Below, piece by piece: positions 18,172-26,540 of a stretch of DNA of 64,000 bases (the first letter of the stretch is position 1; every line of letters starts with the position of its first letter). The DNA is from Planctomycetales bacterium ZRK34. Lineage in GTDB: Bacteria > Planctomycetota > Phycisphaerae > Phycisphaerales > Zrk34. The notes under the pieces are model-generated. The model saw only the letters and a program-made list of their open reading frames with translations. It was not told where the DNA came from and made no database searches. The DNA lies in assembly GCA_014873095.1 (NCBI GenBank), contig CP050848.1:3221850-3285849 (forward strand). The letters are read 5' to 3'. The translations under genes and the position numbers were made by a program.

Positions 18172-19386
18172 ATGCTGTGCAAGATCCAGTGTCCCGCATG
18201 TGGTGGCGCATTGATCCTTCCGCTGGAGGCCGGCGGGCAGGTGGGGCGATGCTCGCTTTGTCATGTGCGCTTCCGCGTGCCGGACCTCTCCGCGAGGTTG
18301 GAAGACACGGCCATCGGATGGATCTGCAAAAGCGTCGACGGACACGATCCCGATGACGATCACGTGGCGCGTGAGTATCCGCCGCCGAAGCCGGCGCGTC
18401 CCGCGACACTGCCGCGGCATCATGTGCCGACGCATATGAAAGTGAAGTCGACCTCCGCGCAGATGCGTCAGCCGACTGAGGTGAAAGTCGACACGGTGCA
18501 ATCGGCGGCGCCGGTGTTGCCGCACCTGACTTACGTCGGCATCAACCCCGCGGGCGTGAAGATCACTTTCGACTCGAGTCTGCTCAAAAGCGCCGACTTC
18601 CGCGCTTCACTGCCGATGCAGTGCCTCGGTTGCGGCAAGACCGCCACGAACCAGCTCGTGGCCCAGCCGATCATGTGGATCGACAAGGCGTTCGGGCGCA
18701 GCAGTCATCAGCTTCACGACCACGAAGCCAACCATCGGCTTCACCTGCGCGATCGCGGCAGCGCGCGTGAGGTGGTTGATCTGATGCCGCCGCTGGATCA
18801 GTTGTTGCCGCCGTTCAATCGCGCGATGCCGTACTTCGGCTGTGAGAACTGCATCGAAGACCTGCACGTGCGCGGCACGATTCACGCCGACGCGGCGGGC
18901 ATCATCTGCGAAGTGATCATTCCGACGGGGCCTTATGCCCTGGCGTGGATCGCCGCGATCAACGGCACCGACGCCCCCGAGTACGCGGCCGTCGAAACAA
19001 CCTACAGGCGACTGGAAACCGGCAACTGGCGCACGATCCCGATGAAGGTGCGCAACCGTCTGGCCGGGTGGTTTGAGTTTCAGCACGATGAGCAGTTCCT
19101 GCTATACCTGCCGGACAGTGACTACCTGTCGCGCGACAAGGGATTCGGCGGCGTGATTCTGACCAGCGATCGACTGATCTTTCAGAAGTATTCACACCAC
19201 GGCTCGCTGCACCTGACCGAACCGGCGAACCTGTTCGTGCATAACGACGACGCTTTTGACGATCTGTCTTATCAGCTTCCGCGGCAGGGGCGGCGCGACA
19301 TGGTGCGCCTGCGCCATCGCCATACCGAAGACCTGCTCGAGTCGTTATCGGATGTGCCGCACCAGTTGCAGGTATGCCTTGAGTAG
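18172..19386 (+). CDS. Zinc-ribbon protein of unknown function
   Basis: The 404-residue protein begins MLCKIQCPACGGALILPLEA with a second knuckle CSLCHVRFRV, an N-terminal CxxC...CxxC zinc ribbon typical of planctomycete proteins. Two further CxxC pairs lie in CLGCGKTATN (about residue 145) and FGCENCIED (about residue 224). The C-terminal half (GWFEFQHDEQFLLYLPDSDY, then GFGGVILTSDRLIFQKY) resembles a GRAM/PH-like beta domain but is not a confident match. No signal peptide or membrane segment is seen. The ATG at 18172 is chosen because the ribbon starts there; the open frame further upstream overlaps the AraC gene. Confidence 0.7.
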   Translation: MLCKIQCPACGGALILPLEAGGQVGRCSLCHVRFRVPDLSARLEDTAIGWICKSVDGHDPDDDHVAREYPPPKPARPATLPRHHVPTHMKVKSTSAQMRQPTEVKVDTVQSAAPVLPHLTYVGINPAGVKITFDSSLLKSADFRASLPMQCLGCGKTATNQLVAQPIMWIDKAFGRSSHQLHDHEANHRLHLRDRGSAREVVDLMPPLDQLLPPFNRAMPYFGCENCIEDLHVRGTIHADAAGIICEVIIPTGPYALAWIAAINGTDAPEYAAVETTYRRLETGNWRTIPMKVRNRLAGWFEFQHDEQFLLYLPDSDYLSRDKGFGGVILTSDRLIFQKYSHHGSLHLTEPANLFVHNDDAFDDLSYQLPRQGRRDMVRLRHRHTEDLLESLSDVPHQLQVCLE

Positions 19387-19439
19387 CCGCCCCCATCGAC
19401 GACCGCGGCGAGTGGCGTGTACAATGGCCGCACACGATC

Positions 19440-20069
19440 ATGGTCCATCACGCTGATCATACTTCGCAACCGCTTGAGCTGACGCCTCAGCTTCTGCTGG
19501 CCGCCTATTGCCAGGGCATGTTTCCCATGGCGCGATCGCGGACGGCGCGCAGCGTCGAGTGGTTCAGCCCCGATCCGCGGGCGGTGTTGCCGCTTGAAGG
19601 GTTTCGCTGTCCGCGCAGCGTGCGGAGCAAGTATCGGCGCGGCGACTTCGAGATTCACCGCGACACGGCGTTCGAGTCCGTCATCGCCGCCTGCGCCGAG
19701 CCGCGTCCCGGGCACCCTGAAACGTGGATCAACGACCAGATCATTCATGCCTACACGGCGCTGCACCGGCTGGGTTATGCCCACAGCGTCGAGGCGTGGC
19801 GTGACGGCCAGCTCGTCGGCGGACTTTACGGCGTCCGCGTCGGCGGGGCGTTCTGCGGCGAGTCGATGTTTCATCAGTCCGGGCCCGGCACCGATGCATC
19901 GAAAGTCTGCCTGGCCTACCTCGTCGACCATCTGCGCCGGCAGGGGTTCGCACTACTGGATGTGCAGATCAACTCCGACCACATGGAGCGCTTCGGCGTC
20001 ATCGACATTCCGCGACATGAGTACCTCGCCCAGCTCAATGCCGCGCTGGACCTGCAGGTGAGTTGGTAG
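19440..20069 (+). CDS. aat: Leucyl/phenylalanyl-tRNA-protein transferase
   Basis: The 209-residue enzyme moves Leu or Phe from charged tRNA to the N-terminus of proteins with basic first residues, making them ClpAP substrates. Motifs seen are LLLAAYCQGMFPMAR at the start, VEWFSPDPRAVLPL, GHPETWINDQIIHAYTALHR, AHSVEAWRDGQLVGGLYGV, and GAFCGESMFHQSGPGTDASK with ALLDVQINSDHMERFG. Length is normal. A long palindrome separates it from the convergent pseudouridine synthase gene. Confidence 0.94.
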   Translation: MVHHADHTSQPLELTPQLLLAAYCQGMFPMARSRTARSVEWFSPDPRAVLPLEGFRCPRSVRSKYRRGDFEIHRDTAFESVIAACAEPRPGHPETWINDQIIHAYTALHRLGYAHSVEAWRDGQLVGGLYGVRVGGAFCGESMFHQSGPGTDASKVCLAYLVDHLRRQGFALLDVQINSDHMERFGVIDIPRHEYLAQLNAALDLQVSW

Positions 20070-20072
20070 AAC

Positions 20073-20138
20073 TGTGGCACAGCCGCCCTCGGCTGTGCTG
20101 GAGTCGACTTACGCACAGCCGAGGGCGGCTGTGCCACA
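20073..20138. repeat. Perfect 26-base palindrome between convergent genes
   Basis: Arms 20073-20098 and 20113-20138 are perfectly complementary over 26 bases around a 14-base spacer. The left arm reads TGTGGCACAGCCGCCCTCGG and continues CTGTGC. It begins three bases after the aat stop and ends just before the 3' end of the minus-strand pseudouridine synthase gene, so transcripts from either side could fold it. A role as bidirectional terminator or dispersed REP-like element is inferred. Confidence 0.75.
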
Positions 20139-20141
20139 CGC

Positions 20142-20993
20142 TCACTTTTTTTTGCGTGGCTTGTCTGCTGTGCGGGCCGTCTGCCGCAGGGTCGCCACTT
20201 CGATGCGCGTCAGCGGTCGCCACTGACCTGTCGCCACGCCTTTGAGCCGCAGCGGGCCGAGCCCGACGCGCTTCAGTCGTTTCACCTTGTACCCGAGCCG
20301 TGCGAGCATGCGGCGAATCTCGCGGTTGCGACCTTCACGCAGTGTGATCAGCAGGCGGGTGCGTTCACGGTCGCGTGATTCGAACTTCACCTCGGTCGCA
20401 TGCGCTTTGACCGCTTGACTCTTGCCGCGGTCGGCCAGGTAGATGCCTTCGGTCAGCTTCGCCACATCTTCGTCGGTCAGCGATCCGGCAATGGCGACCT
20501 GGTATGTCTTCGGCACCTCGTAGCGCGGATGCGTGAGCCGATTGGCGAGTTCGCCGTCATCAGTCATCAGCACGAGGCCTGTCGACTCGGCATCGAGCCG
20601 GCCGACGCAGAACAGCCGCTGCTCGTGCGGCAGCATGTCGAGAACGGTTTTGCGATGTTGCGGGTCGTCTGAGGTGCAGATCACCCCGCGGGATTTATTC
20701 AGCATCAGGTAGGTGTGACCGGGTTGAGTTGACTTGCCGGTGTCGCTCGGCGCGTTCACGGCCCGGCCGTCGACGGTGATGTGATCTTTCCGGGGGTCGA
20801 CCCACACGGGTTTGAAGTTGATCGTCAGTCCGTTGACCGCCACGCGCCCTTCATCGATCATCGCCTCACAGGTTCGTCGTGACCCGACGCCCGCATCCGC
20901 CAACGCCTTGTGCAGGCGCAGGCCGCGCGAGGCGTCCTGCAGGTCGGCCTTCGTGGTGCGAGGGGTGTTGGATGATCGGGGGCGTCTCGGCAT
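20142..20993 (-). CDS. Pseudouridine synthase, RsuA/RluB/RluE/RluF family
   Basis: The 283-residue protein has an N-terminal S4 RNA-binding domain (LHKALADAGVGSRRTCEAMI, then RVAVNG), followed by the synthase core. The catalytic motif is CVGRLDAESTGLVLMTDDGE, with the active-site Asp in GRLDAES, and EGRNREIRRMLARLGYKVKR lies near the C-terminus. It isomerises a uridine in ribosomal RNA; RluB (23S) is most likely by length and S4 domain, but the exact site cannot be told. The tail is basic (ARTADKPRKKK). It converges on aat. Confidence 0.9.
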   Translation of the reverse strand: MPRRPRSSNTPRTTKADLQDASRGLRLHKALADAGVGSRRTCEAMIDEGRVAVNGLTINFKPVWVDPRKDHITVDGRAVNAPSDTGKSTQPGHTYLMLNKSRGVICTSDDPQHRKTVLDMLPHEQRLFCVGRLDAESTGLVLMTDDGELANRLTHPRYEVPKTYQVAIAGSLTDEDVAKLTEGIYLADRGKSQAVKAHATEVKFESRDRERTRLLITLREGRNREIRRMLARLGYKVKRLKRVGLGPLRLKGVATGQWRPLTRIEVATLRQTARTADKPRKKK

Positions 20994-21059
20994 GGCGGGA
21001 GTGTACGCCGGACCGGCTGTAAAACCTAATGATTCATCATGGTACGCCTTGAATTCTCA

Positions 21060-21127
21060 CATAGCCGGGCCGCTACGCGGCCTTGGTTGGGGGCGATCCC
21101 CTAGGGCTGCGTAGCGGCCCGGCTATG
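21060..21127. repeat. Long palindrome, REP-like family, copy 1
   Basis: CATAGCCGGGCCGCTACGC (21060-21078) and its exact complement (21109-21127) form a 19-base stem that extends a few more pairs with G-U. The same palindrome recurs at 29502-29560 with a C-to-T/G-to-A change on both arms that keeps pairing. The rest of the gap before the TetR gene holds GGTCGCGGCTAAACG (about 21178-21192), the reverse complement of a GTTTAGCCGCGA-type motif also seen near 42384. Confidence 0.75.
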
Positions 21128-21252
21128 GGCATCAATACACCATTGTTCAAATATGGTCTCGCTCCCCTGCGGGTCGCGGCTAAACGGGCTAATCCCCCGC
21201 GCATGACACGCCGAGATAATTACTGGTAGATTGCTATCCCCGCTTGCCTGTT

Positions 21253-21282
21253 AAACAATTGTTTCATACTATCGTTTGAAAC
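21253..21282. promoter_or_regulatory. Candidate TetR operator
   Basis: Just upstream of the TetR gene are a perfect palindrome AAACAATTGTTT (21253-21264) and an overlapping inverted repeat GTTTCA (21261-21266) / TGAAAC (21277-21282). TetR proteins commonly bind such repeats over their own promoter. The end of the second repeat lies only ten bases before the ATG, so binding would block transcription of the whole efflux operon. Inferred from position and symmetry. Confidence 0.5.
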
Positions 21283-21292
21283 GAGAGCCTTG

Positions 21293-21976
21293 ATGTCGCA
21301 GCATACCACCATTTCGAGCACCGAGGCGGGTCAATTCCCCGATCCGACCCAGTGGCGGCTGATCACCGCGGCCGAGGAGCTGTTCGCTGAGCACGGGTTC
21401 GGCGGCACTTCGGTGCGTGATATCACCGCCGAGGCCGGGGCGAACGTGGCGGCTGTGAATTACCATTTTGGCTCTAAGCATCAATTATATCAAAAGTTAT
21501 TCGAAATCCGCCTGGCTGAGATGCGACGTTTTCGCACCCATGCGGTCCACCGGGCGCTGGACGAGGCCGAGCCGATCGGCGATGTCGCGGCGATCGTGGA
21601 CACATTCGCACGGGCTTTCATGCAGCCGCTGAGCGACCCCCAGCGAGGACGCATCATGCTGAAGCTGTTCATGCGGGAGCTCAGCGATCCGCACCTGCCG
21701 CCAGGCATGTTCATGCAGCAGATGGCCGAGCCCATGCAGGAACTGATGCGCGATGCCCTGCAGCGGACCTGCCCGGGCCTCGGCGAGCAGGCGGCACGCA
21801 TGTGCTTTCACTCGCTGGTCGGGCAACTGGTTCACCTGGTGCAGGTGTGGAAAATGATGGTTGACGTAGGACAGACGGATAGCGATTTGCAGTCATACGT
21901 GGACACGGGGCTGCGGCACGTGGTCCGTTTTACGGTGGCGGGAATCAAGTCCTGCCAGGAAGCGGGTGGTTCATGA
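21293..21976 (+). CDS. TetR/AcrR-family repressor of the efflux operon
   Basis: The N-terminal helix-turn-helix is clear: ITAAEELFAEHGFGGTSVRD, then ITAEAGANVAAVNYHFGSKH and QLYQKLFEIRL. The C-terminal ligand domain (residues about 80-215) resembles the CecR/YbiH type, which is often paired with HlyD-type export genes. The 227-residue length is normal. I chose the ATG at 21293 over the adjoining TTG at 21290. Its stop overlaps the adaptor gene start in ATGA. It likely represses itself and the two pump genes through the palindromes upstream; the ligand is unknown. Confidence 0.88.
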   Translation: MSQHTTISSTEAGQFPDPTQWRLITAAEELFAEHGFGGTSVRDITAEAGANVAAVNYHFGSKHQLYQKLFEIRLAEMRRFRTHAVHRALDEAEPIGDVAAIVDTFARAFMQPLSDPQRGRIMLKLFMRELSDPHLPPGMFMQQMAEPMQELMRDALQRTCPGLGEQAARMCFHSLVGQLVHLVQVWKMMVDVGQTDSDLQSYVDTGLRHVVRFTVAGIKSCQEAGGS

Positions 21977-23286
21977 GACGCAAGAAGCGTGGGGCGGCAT
22001 TCGAGTGGCTGCTGATCGGGGTGGTTCTGATTGGTGCGACGCTGGGTTCGACGGCGATGATCGTGCTGAAGACCGAGCCGCCGAAGTCGGAGTCCAAGCA
22101 GGTCGGCCCGCTGGTCGAAGTGTTGACCGTGAAGCTCGAAGACGCCCAGACGAAAGTCTCCGGTCATGGCGAAGTCAACGCCAAGGTCAAGGCGAAGGTC
22201 GTGCCGCAGGTCGGCGGGCGCGTGGTGAAGTTGCACCCGAACATGGCCAGCGGCGGGTTGATCCCGGCCGGTGAGCCGCTGGTTGAAATCGACGCCAGCG
22301 ATTACGAACTGGCTGTCAACTCCGCCGATGCGGATCTTCAGAGCGCCGAGGCTGCCAGGCAGAGCGCCGAAGCGTCGATCGCCGACGCCACCTCCCGGCT
22401 CAAAGACGCGCAGGACGACTACGACCGCACCAAGTCGCTGGTCGAGCGCAAGGTCGCCAATCAACGTGAGCTGGACAAGGCGAAGGTCGCGCTGGACGTG
22501 GCCCTGGCTGCTGAACGCACCGCGCGCTCGCAACTCGCCACCGCCCGCGCCCAGGTCGCCGCCGCCAAGGTGGCGCTGCAGAAAGCGAATCTCGATCTGC
22601 AGCGCACCAAGGTGACGATGCCATTTGACGCGGTGGTCGCCAACGAACAGATCGATGAAGGCCAGTTCGTCACCGCCGGTCAATCCGTCGGCGAAGTCTA
22701 CGGCACGAAGAAGATCGAAATCCCCGTGCCGTTGCTCGACGACGAGATGCGCTGGCTGCCGCATATCCCGGTCGCCGGCGAAGAGCGCAACACCCACGGC
22801 GCGCCGTTGCCGGAAGCGACGGTCAAGGCACGCATCCTCGGTCGCAACTGCGAATGGAAAGGCGTGGTCACCCGTGCTGAAGGTCAGCTCGACTCGCGCA
22901 CGCGCATGATTCACCTGGTGGTCGAAGTCGACGACCCATTTGCCGGCGGGGCGCCGCCGCTGATTCCCGGGGCTTTTGTGGATGTTTCGATCAAGGGCAA
23001 GACGCTGAATCACGTCGCCGTGCTGCCGCGGCACGCACTGCGCGACAACGGTGATGTGGTCTGGCTCGTGCGGGACGGGCGCCTGCTGTTTCAGCCGGTG
23101 ACCGTGGCGCACACCCAGGGCGACAACGTCTTTATCAGCGACGGCCTGGACGAAGACGATCGCGTGATCGTCAGTTCACTGGACGTGGCGACCGACGGCA
23201 TGCTCGTGCGGACCCCGGATCAGTTGGCCCCGTCGCAGATGGACTCGACGGCACAGACGCATGTTGAAACGGGGGCCACGCCGTGA
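21973..23286 (+). CDS. RND efflux periplasmic adaptor (membrane fusion protein)
   Basis: The 437-residue protein has one N-terminal membrane anchor (residues about 12-32), then the adaptor architecture: a lipoyl-like half domain (VVPQVGGRVVKLHPNMASGG), a long coiled-coil hairpin rich in Ala/Glu/Lys (about residues 110-205), and the second half-motif RTKVTMPFDAVVANEQIDEG. Beta-barrel and membrane-proximal domains follow. It would bridge the inner-membrane pump and an outer-membrane channel; no TolC-like gene is in the window. It overlaps both neighbours by four bases. Confidence 0.9.
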   Translation: MRRKKRGAAFEWLLIGVVLIGATLGSTAMIVLKTEPPKSESKQVGPLVEVLTVKLEDAQTKVSGHGEVNAKVKAKVVPQVGGRVVKLHPNMASGGLIPAGEPLVEIDASDYELAVNSADADLQSAEAARQSAEASIADATSRLKDAQDDYDRTKSLVERKVANQRELDKAKVALDVALAAERTARSQLATARAQVAAAKVALQKANLDLQRTKVTMPFDAVVANEQIDEGQFVTAGQSVGEVYGTKKIEIPVPLLDDEMRWLPHIPVAGEERNTHGAPLPEATVKARILGRNCEWKGVVTRAEGQLDSRTRMIHLVVEVDDPFAGGAPPLIPGAFVDVSIKGKTLNHVAVLPRHALRDNGDVVWLVRDGRLLFQPVTVAHTQGDNVFISDGLDEDDRVIVSSLDVATDGMLVRTPDQLAPSQMDSTAQTHVETGATP

Positions 23287-26200
23287 AACAACTGAGCCCG
23301 ATCCATCGACGCCTCATCAAGGCGCGCGGTCCGTTGTCGTGGTTTGTGACCAATCACGTGGCGGCGAATCTGCTCATGCTGCTGGTGATCATCGGCGGCG
23401 TGATGGCGATGCTCAACATGCGCATGGAGGTCTTCCCGGAGATCGATTCGCAGAAGATCACCATTGCTGTGCCTTACCTGGGCGCCTCGCCGGCGGAAGT
23501 CGAAGAGGGCGTCAACGTGCGCGTCGAAGAAGCGGTCGCCGGCATCGAAGGCGTCAAGCGGGTGCGATCCACCGCGCAGGAAGGCTCGGGCACCGTCATC
23601 GTCGAACTCGAAGATTACGCCGATTCGTCGACGGTGCTCGACGATGTGCAGGCGGCGGTCGATCGAATCGAGACCTTCCCCAAGGAAACTGAAAAGCCCG
23701 TCGTCGCTGAAGTGACCAACCGCGTGCAGGTGTTGAGCCTGATGGTGCACGGCAATGTCGACGAGCGGACGCTCAAAGCGCTGGCCGAGCGTGTGCGCGA
23801 CGACCTGACAGCCATGGGCAACATCTCGCAGGTCGACATCTCCGGCGTGCGCGATTTCGAGCTGGGCATCGAGATTTCCGAAGGAGCGCTGCGGCGTTAC
23901 GGGCTCAGCTTCAAGGAAGTCGCCGACGCGGTGAATCAGGCCTCGCTGGACCTGCCCGGCGGCGTGGTCAAAACCGCCGGTGGACAGATTTTGCTGCGCA
24001 CCAAGGGGCAGCGCTACGTCGGTCGCGAGTTTGAAAACATCGTGGTGCGGTCGAATCCCGACGGCTCGCAGCTTCGGCTCAGCGACGTCGCCTCGATCGT
24101 CGACGGCTTCGAGGATTCGGACATCGAGACGATCTTCGAGGGCCAGCGCGCCGCGGTGCTCAACGTCTTCCGCATCGGCGAGCAGGACGCCATCGAAATC
24201 GCCGAGACGGTTAAAAAGTATGTCGAACATCAGAAAGAAGTGCTGCCGGTCGGCGTGTCGCTGTCGGTCTGGTTCGACCGCAGCGATTACCTGCGCGGCC
24301 GCATCGATCTGCTGACACGCAACGCGGCGTATGGTCTGCTGCTCGTGTTCGTCTGCCTGGCGCTGTTTCTCGATCTGCGGCTGGCGTTCTGGACGACGAT
24401 GGGCATTCCGATTTCGTTCATGGGCGCGTTCTGGGTGCTGCCGCACATGGGCATGACGATCAACATGATTTCGCTGTTTGCGTTTATCGTCGTGCTCGGC
24501 ATCGTGGTCGACGACGCCATCGTCGTCGGTGAAAACATCTTCGAGCACCGGCAGCGCGGACTCGACGGCACCAGCGCAGCGATACTCGGCGTGCGCGAGA
24601 TGGCGGCGCCGGTGACGTTCGCGATTCTGACGACGGTCGTGGCGTTTTTGCCGCTGCTGTTCACCGCGGGGGACATCGGCAAGATTGTGCGGTTCATGCC
24701 GATGGTGGTGATCGGCGTGTTGCTCCTATCACTGGTCGAAGCGCTGCTGATTCTCCCGGCGCACCTCTCCGGTAAAAAGCGCGGCGGAACGCCCGGCCCG
24801 ATCGCGCGCATACAGCGCCGTGTCGGTGACGGCCTGCATTGGGTGGTTCATCATCCCTATCGCCGCTCGCTGGACTGGGCGCTGCGTCAGCGATACCTGG
24901 CCTTCGCGATCGCGCTGGCCACGATGATGCTCATCGGCTCGTTGGTCGTCGGCGGACACGTCAAATTCGTGTTCTTCCCGAAGGTGGATTCGGACAACGT
25001 CGTCGCCGTGTTGAAGATGCCTCAGGGCACGCCCGTCGAGCAGACTGAAAAAGTCGCCAAACGCATCGAGGCGGCGGCGTATCGTGTTCGCCAGAAGCTC
25101 GATTCCGCCACATCGGCCAACGATCCGTCGATCTTCCGGCATATTTCCACCACGATCGGCGAGCAGCCTTTCACCAACATTGTCGGCCACGGGCCGGGCA
25201 GCCCGACCGTGGTGACCACCAGCGATTCGCACTTGGCGGAGTTGAACATCGAACTGGTGTCCAGCGAGTACCGCAACATTTCCAGTGAAGAGATCGCCGA
25301 CATGTGGCGCGGCGAAGTCGGGCCCGTGGCGGGTGTTTCATCGCTGACGTATGTCAGCTCGTTCTTCTCAGCGGGCAACGCGATCGAGGTCGAGCTGGCG
25401 CATCGTGATTTTGAAACGCTGTTGCGCGCGGTCGAATCACTCAAAGCCACACTGCGGCAGTACGCCGGCGTGTCCGACATCGACGACTCCTTCGAGCCGG
25501 GCAAACGCGAGATCAAGCTGGCGATCAAACCCGCCGGCCGCACGCTCGGCCTCACGCTGATGGATCTCGCCGAGCAGGTTCGATTCGGGTTTTACGGCGA
25601 CGAGGCGCAGCGGATTCAGCGCGGCCGCGACGACATCAAGGTGATGGTCCGCTACCCCGTCGACGGGCGCAAGAGTCTGGCCGATCTGCACAACATGCGC
25701 ATCCGCACCCCCGATGGCGCCGAGGTGCCTTTCGACACGGTCGCCGAGGTGAACATGGGCCGGGGCTATGCCCAGATTCAGCGGGCGGACCGCCGGCGGA
25801 TCGTGTCTGTGATCGCGGATGTCAACGAGTCGGTCACCAGCTCCGACAAGATCAACCAGGAACTCGCCGAGCAGGTGCTGCCGGCCCTGCAGCGTGACTG
25901 GCCCGGTCTGACTTATCGCTTCGAAGGCGCCCAGCGCGAGCAGGCCGAGTCGATGAACTCGCTGGGGCGCAACTTCATCATCGCGCTGCTGGCGATCTTC
26001 GCGCTGCTGGGCATTCAGTTCCGCAGCTACATGCAGCCGCTGATCGTGATGACGGCGATCCCGTTCGGGCTCGTCGGCGCGGTGCTCGGGCACATCTTCA
26101 TGGGCCTGCTGTTTGAAGGTAAGCCCATGCCGCTGTCGTTTCTGTCGGGCTTCGGCGTGGTCGCGCTGACGGGCGTGGTCGTCAACGATTCACTGATCAT

Positions 26201-26540
26201 GATCGACATGATCAACAAGCTGCGGGCCGAGGGCTACAAGCTCCACCGCACGCTCATGGACGCCGGTGTCCGCCGCTTCCGACCGATTCTGCTGACCACC
26301 GCCACGACTTTCTGCGGCCTGACGCCGATGCTGCTGGAGCGATCGCTGCAGGCGAAGTTCCTCGTGCCGATGGCTGTCAGCCTTGCGTGGGGCGTGTTGT
26401 TCGCCACCGCCATCACACTGCTGCTGGTGCCCGTGCTTTACATGATTCTCGAAGACGTCAAGCGATTCCTCGGTCTCGACAGCGCCCACGGTCCGATCGC
26501 CACGCAGCCCGAGCCGACGCTCACTGCCGATACGGCTTGA
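23283..26540 (+). CDS. RND efflux pump inner-membrane transporter (AcrB/MdtB-like)
   Basis: The 1085-residue protein has two halves of six membrane segments with large periplasmic loops. Typical motifs are NMRMEVFPEIDSQKITIAVP and GASPAEVEEGVNVRVEEAVA at the start, VVLGIVVDDAIVVGENIFEH in the first membrane block (proton-relay Asp pair), and GVVVNDSLIMIDMINKLRAE in the second. It pumps small molecules using the proton gradient. It starts with GTG at 23283, overlapping the adaptor stop. Its 3' end overlaps the tail of the convergent gene by 20 bases. The substrate is unknown. Confidence 0.93.
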   Translation: MKQLSPIHRRLIKARGPLSWFVTNHVAANLLMLLVIIGGVMAMLNMRMEVFPEIDSQKITIAVPYLGASPAEVEEGVNVRVEEAVAGIEGVKRVRSTAQEGSGTVIVELEDYADSSTVLDDVQAAVDRIETFPKETEKPVVAEVTNRVQVLSLMVHGNVDERTLKALAERVRDDLTAMGNISQVDISGVRDFELGIEISEGALRRYGLSFKEVADAVNQASLDLPGGVVKTAGGQILLRTKGQRYVGREFENIVVRSNPDGSQLRLSDVASIVDGFEDSDIETIFEGQRAAVLNVFRIGEQDAIEIAETVKKYVEHQKEVLPVGVSLSVWFDRSDYLRGRIDLLTRNAAYGLLLVFVCLALFLDLRLAFWTTMGIPISFMGAFWVLPHMGMTINMISLFAFIVVLGIVVDDAIVVGENIFEHRQRGLDGTSAAILGVREMAAPVTFAILTTVVAFLPLLFTAGDIGKIVRFMPMVVIGVLLLSLVEALLILPAHLSGKKRGGTPGPIARIQRRVGDGLHWVVHHPYRRSLDWALRQRYLAFAIALATMMLIGSLVVGGHVKFVFFPKVDSDNVVAVLKMPQGTPVEQTEKVAKRIEAAAYRVRQKLDSATSANDPSIFRHISTTIGEQPFTNIVGHGPGSPTVVTTSDSHLAELNIELVSSEYRNISSEEIADMWRGEVGPVAGVSSLTYVSSFFSAGNAIEVELAHRDFETLLRAVESLKATLRQYAGVSDIDDSFEPGKREIKLAIKPAGRTLGLTLMDLAEQVRFGFYGDEAQRIQRGRDDIKVMVRYPVDGRKSLADLHNMRIRTPDGAEVPFDTVAEVNMGRGYAQIQRADRRRIVSVIADVNESVTSSDKINQELAEQVLPALQRDWPGLTYRFEGAQREQAESMNSLGRNFIIALLAIFALLGIQFRSYMQPLIVMTAIPFGLVGAVLGHIFMGLLFEGKPMPLSFLSGFGVVALTGVVVNDSLIMIDMINKLRAEGYKLHRTLMDAGVRRFRPILLTTATTFCGLTPMLLERSLQAKFLVPMAVSLAWGVLFATAITLLLVPVLYMILEDVKRFLGLDSAHGPIATQPEPTLTADTA

